Position numbers and translations under genes: made by a program. Below, piece after piece: positions 35,891 to 45,427 of a stretch of 64,000 bases of DNA. The stretch is from the NCBI GenBank assembly GCA_964203655.1, contig CAXNMJ010000007.1, positions 51,378 to 115,377 of the forward strand. Direction: 5' to 3'. The DNA is from BACL27 sp947488385. Its GTDB lineage: Bacteria; Actinomycetota; Acidimicrobiia; Acidimicrobiales; Ilumatobacteraceae. Position 1 is the first letter of the stretch. Each line of letters starts with the position of its first letter. The notes below the pieces were generated by a model. That model made no database searches. It was not told the origin of the DNA and worked only from the letters and a program-made list of their open reading frames with translations.

Positions 35891-37075
35891 TCAACTTTCT
35901 AGTTCTTTGGTGTGTTCTGGTGCTGCGAGCCGACGCGGCGCCGAATCGATATTTGAAATTTCGGTCAACTCAGACGATGTCACACCTGCATCTTTGAATT
36001 TTCGCAAGGTAGCAAGCATTCGACCTTCAATTGATCCGACCATTTTGTTGTAGGCAGAAATAGCAGTTTCAAGACCACGTCCCGTTTTTTCGACACTCTC
36101 TAGAACCGTGTCAACACGCTCATAAAGTTCGCGACCAAGTGACGCGATTTTTTCGGCGTGCTCGGCAATTTGAAACGCCTGCCAACCCTTGGCGACCGCA
36201 AGTAGTAGTGCCAATAAGTTGACTGGTGAAGCAATAAGTACACGACTTCGCATTGCTACTTCAAGCAAACTGCCATCGGCGCGAAGCGCGTCAGCCAAAA
36301 ATGATTCACCGGGGATAAACATGATCACATATTCAGGTGAGCGATCAAACTGCTCCCAATATTTTTTATCAGCCAATACTTTGGCGTGACCTGCCAATGC
36401 CTTGGCGTGTTCGTTAAGAAGTTGCTGTCGCAATGCAGGGTCAGATGCTTCTTGTGCTTTGAGATAGGCATCAAGTGGAGTCTTCGAGTCGATCACGACG
36501 CAACCATCGTTGGGCAATTTGATTACTGCGTCTGGTCGTTGAGTGCGATCATTGCCGGTAACGGTTGTCTGTTCGAAAAAGTCGCAGTACGGCAACATGC
36601 CAGCAAGCTCAATGACGTTGCGCAGTTGTTGTTCGCCCCACGCACCACGAGCACTAGAAGATTTCAAAGCTGACTGCAGCGCCGAAGTTGTTTGATTCAG
36701 CGAGTCAATCTGTTTGCTGATCGTTTCAGTGACGCCAACCGTGTTTGTGTAGTTAGTTTGCAGCGAAGTTACAGCATTTCTCAATTCATTCATTTGAGTT
36801 GCAACAGGATCTAAAAGACTTTTTGTTTCACTGGCCAAAGTTTGTGTGCGCGCTTGATACGTGCGGTCAATTTGTGAGTTGACGTTCTCAAGCGCTTGTT
36901 GCGTAGCTTTGCCAACTTGGGCATCAACTGCTGTGCGTACGGCATCAATCAAAGCAGTTTGATCAAAATTTTGCGGAGCCGCAGTCAAGTTCGTTGCGCC
37001 ATTGTTTTGACGCAACAACAGCACGCCAAGGCTCAGCACCACAACGACTAATAACCCAACGATAATTTCCATCAT
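35891..37075 (-). CDS. rmuC: DNA recombination protein RmuC homologue
   Basis: N-terminal membrane helix (about 3-22), a long coiled coil (about 40-140), then the RmuC nuclease-like core: GAWGEQQLRNVIELAGMLPY, RPDAVIKLPNDGCVVIDSKT, EYVIMFIPGESFLADALRAD and VLIASPVNLLALLLAVAKGW. RmuC limits sequence inversions at short repeats (family knowledge). About 394 residues. Start at the second of three tandem possible codons. Confidence 0.9.
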   Translation of the reverse strand: MMEIIVGLLVVVVLSLGVLLLRQNNGATNLTAAPQNFDQTALIDAVRTAVDAQVGKATQQALENVNSQIDRTYQARTQTLASETKSLLDPVATQMNELRNAVTSLQTNYTNTVGVTETISKQIDSLNQTTSALQSALKSSSARGAWGEQQLRNVIELAGMLPYCDFFEQTTVTGNDRTQRPDAVIKLPNDGCVVIDSKTPLDAYLKAQEASDPALRQQLLNEHAKALAGHAKVLADKKYWEQFDRSPEYVIMFIPGESFLADALRADGSLLEVAMRSRVLIASPVNLLALLLAVAKGWQAFQIAEHAEKIASLGRELYERVDTVLESVEKTGRGLETAISAYNKMVGSIEGRMLATLRKFKDAGVTSSELTEISNIDSAPRRLAAPEHTKELES

Positions 37076-37138
37076 CACAGTGTGGCACGGGGGTGTCGCT
37101 AGTTAATTCGCCTCGCGAAACTTGACTAGATTGGCGTC

Positions 37139-37588
37139 ATGGCGTCCTCCAAAATCGTTGACAGCCCAGTTGGCTGGGTGCAAGACCACATTCGTGCATA
37201 CATCGAAAGCAACGGCGAAGAAGGCCATATTTGGCGCGGCGTACCAACGTTGTTGCTGACCACAACGGGTCGAAAGTCGGGAACATTACGTCGCACGGCC
37301 TTGATTTATGGTCGCGACGGCGACGACTACGTCATTGTTGCGTCAAAAGGTGGCGACCCAAAGAATCCACTTTGGTATGAAAATTTGGCGACTAATTCAA
37401 AAGTAACTTTGCAAGTCGGCGCCGACGTTTTCGATTGTGTCGCGTCAACATACAAAGATCAGGGAGCTGACGCCGCGCATCGCCAAAAAGTCTGGGAAAC
37501 AATGGTTGAAATTTGGCCAGGTTTCGCCGAATATCAAATCAAAACTGAACGCCGCATTCCTCTTGTGCGCTTGCAGAGGATCAGTTAA
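37139..37588 (+). CDS. Deazaflavin (F420)-dependent nitroreductase family protein (Ddn-like)
   Basis: 149 residues with TLLLTTTGRKSGTLRRTALI and SKGGDPKNPLWYENLATNSK, both characteristic of the Ddn/FDOR-A split-barrel family that uses F420. Its presence supports an actinobacterial origin. Substrate unknown; quinone reduction is a role suggested for relatives. It overlaps the last gene of the glycan operon tail to tail by eight bases. Confidence 0.87.
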   Translation: MASSKIVDSPVGWVQDHIRAYIESNGEEGHIWRGVPTLLLTTTGRKSGTLRRTALIYGRDGDDYVIVASKGGDPKNPLWYENLATNSKVTLQVGADVFDCVASTYKDQGADAAHRQKVWETMVEIWPGFAEYQIKTERRIPLVRLQRIS

Positions 37589-38594
37589 CTGTTTGTTTTC
37601 CGGCTTTGAGAAATAAAGCCAAAGCTATTACTGGAATGTAAGCAATCGTCACTCCAATAATCGGCACAACATTTTCGTTTGCCACCAGCCATGCAATCGG
37701 CAGCAACCAAATCAGATTGATAGCACCGACACCGAGTGATACTGAAAGATGGCTATTGAAACGTTTTGTCAAGTTCTGGTATGCGTGCGTTCGGTGAGCA
37801 ACATATAGATGTTCACGCTTGATTATTCTTCGAAGCAATGTCACGGTTGAGTCTGAGATAAACACGGCCAGCAAAATAACCATTGCCCAAGCGATCAGTG
37901 CATTTTCATCTGCAGTCACGAGTGAGATCAGCGCAATTACAAACCCAATAAATCCGCTGCCCACATCACCGAGAAATATTTTTGCTGGCGGAATATTCAA
38001 GAACATAAAACCTAAAACGGTTGCGGCCAAAATCGCTGGCACAAACCAAAAGTCACCGTCTGCTTTGACTGCGAGAAAAATTGCGGCGGCTGTAGACGCA
38101 GTGATTGTTTCAACTCCAGTTATTAGGTCAATGCCATCCATAAAGTTGAATAGGTTGAGCATCCAAACCAGATAAATCACAGCGAGAACATTGCCGACAA
38201 CACCAAAATCAATAGATGAGTTGGCGATTGGCAGTGATGGCAGCCCGCCAACAAGCCACACTGCAACTGCGGCAACAAAGAAGTGACCGACAAGTCGCCA
38301 CTTGGCAGAAGTCAAATATCCCAAGTCGTCAAGACGACCAATAATGGCGACAAAGAAGCTGGGTAGCGCAATCGAGATAAATGTCTTATCTGAAATCTTG
38401 TCTGCAACGCGCAGAGCAAAGAGCCCGACGATAAAGACAGTTGCGACTGCAACACCAGCACCTCGAGGCGTTGGGGCAGTGTGTGAACTTCTCTCGTTGG
38501 GTATGTCCAACTGATTTTTTTGCAAAGCATTCTTGCGAATCAAAATCGTCAGCATCAACGTCAACACTGTTGCAATCGGTAGCAAAACAAGCAT
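37581..38594 (-). CDS. Undecaprenyl-phosphate sugar-1-phosphate transferase (WecA/WbpL type)
   Basis: Polytopic membrane enzyme that starts a lipid-linked glycan by moving a HexNAc-1-phosphate to undecaprenyl phosphate. Conserved residues are Asp89-Asp90 in GRLDDLGY, Asp153/Asp156 in NLFNFMDGIDLITG, and Asp210 in FLGDVGSGFIGF. About ten helices, 337 residues. The C-terminal loop RTHAYQNLTKRFNSH is like WbpL. It is the last gene of the minus-strand operon, and its start overlaps the previous stop by one base. Confidence 0.9.
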   Translation of the reverse strand: MLVLLPIATVLTLMLTILIRKNALQKNQLDIPNERSSHTAPTPRGAGVAVATVFIVGLFALRVADKISDKTFISIALPSFFVAIIGRLDDLGYLTSAKWRLVGHFFVAAVAVWLVGGLPSLPIANSSIDFGVVGNVLAVIYLVWMLNLFNFMDGIDLITGVETITASTAAAIFLAVKADGDFWFVPAILAATVLGFMFLNIPPAKIFLGDVGSGFIGFVIALISLVTADENALIAWAMVILLAVFISDSTVTLLRRIIKREHLYVAHRTHAYQNLTKRFNSHLSVSLGVGAINLIWLLPIAWLVANENVVPIIGVTIAYIPVIALALFLKAGKQTVN

Positions 38595-39496
38595 TACTTT
38601 TGATCCTCAAACCAAGCCACGGTTGTCGCGATTTCTTCTTCCAAACTAAATGGTGGGGTCCAATTAAGAAGTTGTTTAGTGTTCGCAAGATCAAGTTGAA
38701 ACGAACCACACAAGCCGTCATAAGCTCGCGGCTTTCCAATCACTTGACTGCCAATTTTTAGCAACGGAAGTGGCACTCTAACTAGGCGAGATTTCTTATT
38801 CATCGCTATGGCAATTTTGGTCAACAGATCAGTCGTCGAGATGTCGCGATCATCTGATGCATTAAATATCTGATTCTTCGCAGCTGGGTTCGTCGCACAC
38901 GCTTGAATCAAGTCCGACAAATTTCTCACTCCAACCAGACTGCGCAAATTTCTTGCACTTCCAAGTGGCAACGGAATACCAGCTTGCACCCACTTAATCA
39001 TCGACAAAAAGTTTGCTTTCACACCTGGTCCATAAACAAGTGGTGGACGAATGATCGTGTAGCTGAGCGAGCCTTGCTTGCTGAGCTTAACTATTGCATT
39101 TTCTGCCGCAACTTTTGAAGCGGCATACGGTGAGTCTGAGTTCAAAGTTGTGTCAATTTGAAACGGCTGGTTTGGCTTACTGTTTTGGCCATAGACAACC
39201 GCTGTGCTGATAAACACCATGTGCTTGTTGTTCAGTGCCAATTGAGTGGCCAGAGTAGTGGTCAAGTCAGTATTGATCTTTTTATAAATCGAACTATCAG
39301 CGTTTTTGGTAGTTACATGGGCACGACCAGCAAGATGGATCAAAACATCGCATCGATCAACCTGGTCTCGCCACTCGCTGTTTTGAGTGGTGACTTGTCG
39401 AGCATCTAAGACACTTACATCGTGAGCTTTTTTTAAAATTGGCACAAGGTTTGAACCAATAAAGCCAGACGCACCCGTTACGAGAATCTTCATCAT
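38594..39496 (-). CDS. NAD-dependent sugar epimerase/dehydratase (WbpV/WbpK-like)
   Basis: Extended short-chain reductase of 300 residues: nucleotide-binding VTGASGFIGSNLVPI at the N-terminus, catalytic YAASKVAAEN, and RPPLVYGPGVKANFLSMIKW. In many operons this type stands next to the WecA/WbpL transferase and supplies its UDP-sugar (for example UDP-FucNAc or UDP-QuiNAc reductase). ATGA overlap with the glycosyltransferase upstream. Confidence 0.85.
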   Translation of the reverse strand: MMKILVTGASGFIGSNLVPILKKAHDVSVLDARQVTTQNSEWRDQVDRCDVLIHLAGRAHVTTKNADSSIYKKINTDLTTTLATQLALNNKHMVFISTAVVYGQNSKPNQPFQIDTTLNSDSPYAASKVAAENAIVKLSKQGSLSYTIIRPPLVYGPGVKANFLSMIKWVQAGIPLPLGSARNLRSLVGVRNLSDLIQACATNPAAKNQIFNASDDRDISTTDLLTKIAIAMNKKSRLVRVPLPLLKIGSQVIGKPRAYDGLCGSFQLDLANTKQLLNWTPPFSLEEEIATTVAWFEDQK

Positions 39497-40632
39497 TGAC
39501 CAAACGAATCGTAAACGTTTTGTGTCTGGCGAATAATGATCTCGTTTGCAAACTCGCGCTCGGCTTTGCTGCGATTTTCTCGACCCATTTTGCTGCGTAA
39601 TTCAGGGTCGTTGATCAAGACAAGCAAGGCTGCTGCAAGAGCCTTCGAGTCACGCGGTGGCACCAATAAACCGTTTATCAAATGAGTAACGACTTCGCGA
39701 CACCCCGGCACGTCAGTCGCAACAATTGCCCGTCCAACTGAGGCGGCTTCAATAAGTGACTTGGGCAGACCTTCGCGGTAACTAGGCAAACAGGCGATGT
39801 GACTCGCAGCAAGCAGCTCAGCGATGTCGAGGCGCGCTCCAAGCCACTCGACATTTTGTGAGTTTTTTAGCTCGACGAGTTGTTTTGTATTCAACGAAGT
39901 TGGATTTCCGTCATCAACATCACCGACCAAGAGAAATTTCACAGAAGAGTTGCTCTGTTTGACAATTTCTGCCGCATCAATAAATTCTTGAATTCCTTTG
40001 TCCCGCAATAGTCGAGCCACCATTATTACTTTTACTGGTTCTACAGATTCGACTGTGTAATTAAATTTTGCAGTGTCTACTCCCGCACCTTTGACAAGTG
40101 AAATCGATTCTCTTTTGGCAAATCTTCCACTAATGAGATTGTTATAGTCGTCTGAGTTTTCAATAATGACTTTGCTGTTCGGTCGACTCAAGACATTGCG
40201 AATCAACCTCTTAACAAGTGGACGCAGAATTCGCGCCTTGCTCTCATGCGAAGTAAACACATATCCCATACCGACTGGGGCATTTACTACGTTGCGAACT
40301 CCTGCGAGTCTGGCTGCCAGTGAGCCTAAGACGACAGGTTTTAACGCAATGTTATGAACGATGTCTGGGTTAATACGACGGAGGATCGCCCGAAGTCGAA
40401 CAACTGTTGCGAGTTCTCTTATGGGGTTCAGCCCTCGACGAGAAAATTCAATGTTTTCAAAGATTAAACCGTGAGCATCAAGTTCTTGGGCGGTTTCACG
40501 ACATCGAGTTACGACACTGACTTTGTATCCGGAATTCTTCGCCGCAATTGCCCGATCCAGAAAGTGCGAAGCAAAAAACCAATCTTCCGTAATCACATAA
40601 ACAAGATGTTTGACGTCACTATTTTTGGTCAT
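39493..40632 (-). CDS. Glycosyltransferase family 4
   Basis: 379-residue GT-B enzyme. It has SVVTRCRETAQELDAHGLIF, ARLLRDKGIQEFIDAAEIVK in the C-terminal domain, then CLPSYREGLPKSLIEAASVG (the EX7E-type donor motif) and ATDVPGCREVV. It resembles PglA/WbpJ-like enzymes that add the second sugar to the lipid carrier. Start and stop overlap the neighbours. Confidence 0.88.
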   Translation of the reverse strand: MTKNSDVKHLVYVITEDWFFASHFLDRAIAAKNSGYKVSVVTRCRETAQELDAHGLIFENIEFSRRGLNPIRELATVVRLRAILRRINPDIVHNIALKPVVLGSLAARLAGVRNVVNAPVGMGYVFTSHESKARILRPLVKRLIRNVLSRPNSKVIIENSDDYNNLISGRFAKRESISLVKGAGVDTAKFNYTVESVEPVKVIMVARLLRDKGIQEFIDAAEIVKQSNSSVKFLLVGDVDDGNPTSLNTKQLVELKNSQNVEWLGARLDIAELLAASHIACLPSYREGLPKSLIEAASVGRAIVATDVPGCREVVTHLINGLLVPPRDSKALAAALLVLINDPELRSKMGRENRSKAEREFANEIIIRQTQNVYDSFGQ

Positions 40633-41761
40633 TATTTGACAGACGCCACTTTTGTAAGTTCGCTATTTTTGACTTCGTTATTTCTCTTCAGCAAACCTAG
40701 AAGTGCCAGAACCCCCATGGTCGACAAAAATGGCAAATTCTGCCGAGTCGAGTTGAAGTCGGTTTGAGCGGCCAATCCCAAGAAAAAAGTAAACGACAAA
40801 AATACCTGCACCCGCAGCACCGAGTGTTCAATCTTTTGTGCCATCAAAGTAACCACAAAGCAGATTGGCACCAAAAATGAGTCCACAAAAAATAATCGCA
40901 GCGCGAGCAACCTGACCACAGTAATATTCAACTAGTCTCGATCATCAAATGACAAGAATTGAAGACCAACAAGATTTGAAAAGATATCGCCACCAGAGCA
41001 TCCTGCTGAAAATATCTCTGGTGCGGCAATTAAGCATTACCATATTGCTAAAATTACGGCCGATTACGATATCCGTATCCACCCAACTGCAAAAGCAAAC
41101 AATTGTCAGAACTGTCAAAACGACATAAGTTTTCTTGAACTGAGAATCGTTTTATAAGATTTTGAAACTAACCAGCCAAAAATTAGCGCTACAGCTAAGT
41201 GTGGCCTCAGTGGTATAAGCACCAAAAGTGATAGTTGCTTGAGGTGAACTACTTTGTACCGATAAAAAAGTAAGTTGCTGCGAGGGCAATTTCTAAATCG
41301 CGTAATCCAAGTGTCGACATAAAGATGAACAACGGCCCAGCGAAGAAAATGGCATGAGCCAGCTTGACAGTCAAGTTGTTGCGTTCTAAAAATTTGACAC
41401 AAACTCGATATAGCAAAAGCAAGCAAATTGCCTGTAAAAATTTTGTGGCCAGAATAGGTTCAATACCAAAAATATTTAACAGCCGTACTGGAACAATTAT
41501 CAGGTATCGATCCGCAACGAATTGTTGAGGTGAAAGCAGTAGGCCATTTTGCAATAGACGGTCATACATCTCAAGTTGAGTTTGCTGATCGTATGAATAA
41601 AAAGTTGCTTGTTCGGCGCCGTATTTGAATTTGATCGCAATCACTGCCAAAGTCCAAACCAAAACGTAGAGAGTCGAGTACGCGCGCCACTTTCCATTTT
41701 GACGAGCAAGAATCAGCAGTGCCGCCCCAAGAATTAATGCTTGAAATGTATAAAAAGCCAT
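40632..41761 (-). pseudogene. EpsG-like polysaccharide polymerase/membrane protein, multiply broken
   Basis: The start ATG at 41761 overlaps the deacetylase stop. Reading through, one continuous protein of about 375 residues can be pieced together: MAFYTFQALILGAALLIL...LAATYFFIG, then YKVVHLKQLSLLVLIPLRPH, then TYVVLTVLTIVCFCSWVDTD, then APEIFSAGCSGGDIFSNLVG, then a TAG at 40934-40932, then LNITVVRLLALRLFF...STRQNLPFLSTMGVLALLGL. Frame changes lie near 41260, 41125 and 41032. Content and length fit EpsG/Wzy-like polymerases. Three shifts plus a stop is more damage than in any other gene here. Confidence 0.7.
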
Positions 41762-42504
41762 CAGATCAATCTCGCAGCCCAGTCCCATTTACCCGAGAGT
41801 TTTTGGTGCAATGTCCGTCGCGAGTCATAATTCCATACGTCAATCCGGGGGATTGTAAGCAATTGGCTTGTTGTGTCGAATCTTCCCCAGTCGCTGGTCG
41901 CGGCAAACTTGAAACCAACCTCACCAGCGATTTTCACCACATCTGAATTGTAAGAACCATGCGGATAGCTCATTGAGTCAACTGACTTTCCAATTGAATC
42001 TTCAAGCCAAGCTTTGCTTTGGCTGAGTTCATTTTGGGCTTCGCTAATTGAAACAGTTGCCAGGTGGTTGTGTGAAAACCCATGCCCGCCAATTGATACT
42101 CCGGGCATTTTGCTGAGTTCAACCAGCTGAGACTTCGTTAAATACTTTCTGTCGCCTGAGAGCACATTTTGGGGCGTGACGAAAACTGTGAACGGAAGAT
42201 TGTTTTTGCAAAGTAACGGAGCAGCCGTGGTCAAAGTATCGGCGTAACCATCATCAAAAGTTATTGAAACGCCTGAAAGAACTGCGTCTGTAAGTTCAAT
42301 AGTTTTGAGTAAATCGCTTTGGTTCAACTCATTTAGAAGTGCAACATGGTCAGAAAAAAAGTGCTCGGAAAGTGTGTAGAGATCTTTGTGTTTGTTTTGG
42401 CCGATTGAGTGATACATCAGCACGCTTCGACCTGAAAGCGATGCTTTGCGATTGAACCTGGCCGAACTGACCAGTTGAGCCAATCGGTATTTCCAAAGAT
42501 TCAT
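41761..42504 (-). CDS. Polysaccharide deacetylase (NodB homology)
   Basis: CE4 enzyme of 247 residues. The metal site is visible as FDDGY (Asp84, Asp85) and HGFSHNHL (His141, His145); SYPHGSYNSD is motif 3. No signal peptide beyond a weakly hydrophobic start, so it may work in the cytoplasm or at the membrane face. Probably N-deacetylates a sugar of the glycan. Confidence 0.88.
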   Translation of the reverse strand: MNLWKYRLAQLVSSARFNRKASLSGRSVLMYHSIGQNKHKDLYTLSEHFFSDHVALLNELNQSDLLKTIELTDAVLSGVSITFDDGYADTLTTAAPLLCKNNLPFTVFVTPQNVLSGDRKYLTKSQLVELSKMPGVSIGGHGFSHNHLATVSISEAQNELSQSKAWLEDSIGKSVDSMSYPHGSYNSDVVKIAGEVGFKFAATSDWGRFDTTSQLLTIPRIDVWNYDSRRTLHQKLSGKWDWAARLI

Positions 42505-42549
42505 CTGGAAGTTACCCCTTCGACGGTGATGATGGCGCAATCAGTTGAT

Positions 42550-43572
42550 TTATAAGTTCTTGCGATACCTAATCAGTCTACCTACGAGCGGTCGCACGTA
42601 GAAGGGAGTTCCGTTGTCCCATTCTCCGACATATTTGATTTCATTCGCCCCAGTTCCATGTTTGAAATCATAAACACCTTTATTTTTAACTGGATCAATA
42701 CCACTCAAGTCGTATTGAGTAATTTGCGAATCGGCACACGAGTTGAACAACGACCAAGCAGTCGTATACGACGAGTATTGCTTTCGTCCTTGTGGTGTTG
42801 CTGCGGCAAAAATATCCCATGCTTTATTGCCAAGTAAAAGTGCACCACGAATTGCTAGAGCGTTGCCCTGTTCATCGTCGCATCGAAAAATCTTCAAATT
42901 CGTTTTGCAGTTGGCAACAATCGAAGTGATCACCGCAAGGTTTGGAGTATCTGAAGTTGAGTCAAGGCCTTTGTATTGACTGAGTTGACCATAAATAGAT
43001 GCAATTTCTTCAGGTGTGAAATCGTGCCACTCGTATGGGTTTGAATTTCTTGTTTCTCCTCGACGCAAATTTCTGGACCAGTTAGTTGAAAGCATCTCTA
43101 GTCGTGTTTGTTGGGTGAGCGTTAAGTCGTATTGCAAACTCAGCCCGGTTGATAACGGGGCAGAGACCTGCTTCCAACTATTTTTTTGAAGCTTCTCGCA
43201 ACTTTGCTCACTTGTAGGTTCTAGTGAATTCAAACGAACAAAAATTCTGTTGCTGCCTGTGATCTTGGCGATGCATTCCAGAAATTGAGAAGTTAATAAG
43301 TCAAAGTTTGCAACGGGGCCACCAGGTATCCACGCAAATGTTGTACCGAGAATTTGTTTGGTTAGAACTTGAGCCAGGCATCCCTCTGGGCTTTGGTTTT
43401 GAAGTCGAATTATGTTCCAGCCGAAGTCGGCCCGGTGGTTTGCCCAACTTGATGATTGGTAGATGTTGTAGTCAGCAAGTTTTAAGAGTGTTTGATCCCA
43501 TTCAAGTTCAGTACCTTTCCATTCCGACCATTCGGAAAATTGCAAAGATATTGGGCTGTCTTTAGTACTCAT
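42550..43572 (-). CDS. FemAB/GNAT-like acyl- or aminoacyl-transferase
   Basis: 340 residues with the two-lobed FemAB pattern: YNIYQSSSWANHRADFGWNI, AWIPGGPVANFDLLTSQFLE, RLEMLSTNWSRNLRRGETRN and the C-terminal YTTAWSLFNSCADSQITQYD, then DPVKNKGVYDFKHGTGANEI. FemAB-related proteins transfer amino acids or acyl groups, and some occur in exopolysaccharide operons with deacetylases. The start ATG overlaps the DegT-like stop. Confidence 0.82.
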   Translation of the reverse strand: MSTKDSPISLQFSEWSEWKGTELEWDQTLLKLADYNIYQSSSWANHRADFGWNIIRLQNQSPEGCLAQVLTKQILGTTFAWIPGGPVANFDLLTSQFLECIAKITGSNRIFVRLNSLEPTSEQSCEKLQKNSWKQVSAPLSTGLSLQYDLTLTQQTRLEMLSTNWSRNLRRGETRNSNPYEWHDFTPEEIASIYGQLSQYKGLDSTSDTPNLAVITSIVANCKTNLKIFRCDDEQGNALAIRGALLLGNKAWDIFAAATPQGRKQYSSYTTAWSLFNSCADSQITQYDLSGIDPVKNKGVYDFKHGTGANEIKYVGEWDNGTPFYVRPLVGRLIRYRKNL

Positions 43573-44531
43573 AAAAAATTGAGCAACCAAATTTGTTTGT
43601 AATATTCGGGGGCTGTTGGCAAGACAGATATCGGAAGGTCGGGCCAGGTCATCAATGTCACTCGGTGTTTGCGAGCCAACTTTGCCAACTGCTTTTGTGA
43701 ATCGTGCGCTGCATAAACAGGGAAACCATATGGAGACGTCCCACTTTCAAGAGTGCTAAAAACTGGTTGAAGTCCAAGTTTGACTATGTCAGGAAGTATT
43801 TCGTTATACAGATTGCGTCGTCGAGCAACTTCGTTGGTTTCGTTTACAGCCAACATCTTGGTAACGCTCGATCGATTCGGATTTGGCATTCCAGGGATGA
43901 CTTTTTCGACACTCGAGTCAACTTTGGGCATAGCTGATCCAGTTTTCATCTGTCGAACTTTTTTCACAGCAGACTGAGTGAGTTTCAGCACTGGAACGTT
44001 GGTACTTCTCTCGATTTTGGCGAAGAGACTCAGTGCTGTGTCGCGAAAACTCACTGCTGAGTTTTGAAAATCAATCTGCGGAGCAATCTCGGTGTCGTTG
44101 TGGGAAGTTGTAAGCATTGCGCCGTCAGAAGTTCGAACAGATTTGCGAAAGCTAGTAATGCCATATTCTGTCCTTTGGCCCAATAGCTGGTTGTCTGTGT
44201 CGCGACTCAAAAATCCATGAGCGTTATCTTCAATAATTTTGGCGCCAGAGCTCGCGCAATATTTCTCGAATGGTTCAAGGTTCTGAGGAAAACCAAAATA
44301 GTTAACGGCAATTATTGCTTTAGACGTTGGTGCACTGTCGAGGCCAATTGGCTCAAGCTTTTTATTGACATCATAAAATGTCGCTTTTGCACCAAGCTCA
44401 TTAATCGCAGCAAGTACATCTCTGCAGATAAAACTCGGCAGCATCACAGAATCATTTTCACCAACGCCGCAGGCAACGAGTGCCTGTTTCATCGCAAAGC
44501 GACCAAGGCTGAAGTATCGAATCGTTGTCAC
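43569..44531 (-). CDS. DegT/DnrJ/EryC1/StrS-like PLP aminotransferase, divergent
   Basis: 320 residues. SVMLPSFICRDVLAAINELG, AIIAVNYFGFPQNLEPF, KIIEDNAHGF (Asp102 binds the PLP ring nitrogen) and ITSFRKSVRTSDGAMLTT (Lys130 as the Schiff-base Lys) follow the fold order of sugar aminotransferases. It is shorter than typical 370-residue members and the usual GGA after the Lys is DGA. Could be an aminotransferase for the FemAB-type transferred group or for a sugar. Confidence 0.72.
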   Translation of the reverse strand: MTTIRYFSLGRFAMKQALVACGVGENDSVMLPSFICRDVLAAINELGAKATFYDVNKKLEPIGLDSAPTSKAIIAVNYFGFPQNLEPFEKYCASSGAKIIEDNAHGFLSRDTDNQLLGQRTEYGITSFRKSVRTSDGAMLTTSHNDTEIAPQIDFQNSAVSFRDTALSLFAKIERSTNVPVLKLTQSAVKKVRQMKTGSAMPKVDSSVEKVIPGMPNPNRSSVTKMLAVNETNEVARRRNLYNEILPDIVKLGLQPVFSTLESGTSPYGFPVYAAHDSQKQLAKLARKHRVTLMTWPDLPISVLPTAPEYYKQIWLLNFL

Positions 44532-45427
44532 TTGGGTTTCCGTGTCATCGAGTTCTTAGCGAGCAACATCAGCCCAGCGTAAGTCTTAATTAGAAACGGA
44601 GAGAGGAGTAACGCAGTTAGAAATAGTTTGAGAGCTTGGCGTGGCTGACTATTGAGTTGACGTGCTGCGCCATAACTAGCAATTGCCATTCGGTGTCGCA
44701 TTCGCAACTGGTTGATTACTGTTTGTCTCTGCCGTGCAAAGTGTCGCTTGAGGACTTCTTTTTCACTGGACAAGTTTCGTAGCACCGCACTGCTTGCGCT
44801 GTTTGCGAGGCGATGAAACTCGCCTAAAAGTTCTGGAATAAAAACCGTCAAAGGCTTCTGCTCTGCAAGCCGTAGCCAAAGTTCATAGTCTTCGGCGGTA
44901 ACTATTTCTGCCGACTCATCAAACCCATGGACACTTCTCAATAGTGACGTCTGGATGAATGTTGCTGAGGTTGAAATACAGTTTCCGCGAAATAAAAGCT
45001 TTTCATACTTGGCATTTTTAACGGGACCATACATTACGGCGCGAGTCGATGAGTCAGTGTTGATCCATAGTTCTCCGTGACAGATTAATTGCGCACCGGT
45101 TTGTGCAGCATCAACACATTTTTCTAATTTTGTTGGATACCACTTGTCATCCGAGTCAAGAAAAGCAATGTATTTTCCAGAAGCCGCGTTGATTCCCTGG
45201 TTGCGCGAGGCAGCAATGACTCCGTTGTTGCTGAAATTGATCAGTCTTATTCGAGGATCTTTAAACGACTCAATTACTTCAATCGTGTTGTCGGTAGAAA
45301 AGTTGTTGACGACAATTGCTTCCCAGTTTTGATATGTCTGCTGGCGAACTGATTCAAGTGCGCGGTTCAGTAGTGGTGCATGGTTAAAAGTCGGTATGAC
45401 TATTGAAACTAAGTCGCCCGTAATCAT
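44528..45427 (-). CDS. Glycosyltransferase family 2
   Basis: 299 residues, GT-A fold. VSIVIPTFNHAPLLNRALES at the N-terminus, NNGVIAASRNQGINAASGKY, and the metal-binding DSDD at 91-94. C-terminal hydrophobic patch (FLTALLLSPFLIKTYAGLML) suggests membrane association. ATGA overlaps on both sides. Confidence 0.9.
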   Translation of the reverse strand: MITGDLVSIVIPTFNHAPLLNRALESVRQQTYQNWEAIVVNNFSTDNTIEVIESFKDPRIRLINFSNNGVIAASRNQGINAASGKYIAFLDSDDKWYPTKLEKCVDAAQTGAQLICHGELWINTDSSTRAVMYGPVKNAKYEKLLFRGNCISTSATFIQTSLLRSVHGFDESAEIVTAEDYELWLRLAEQKPLTVFIPELLGEFHRLANSASSAVLRNLSSEKEVLKRHFARQRQTVINQLRMRHRMAIASYGAARQLNSQPRQALKLFLTALLLSPFLIKTYAGLMLLAKNSMTRKPK

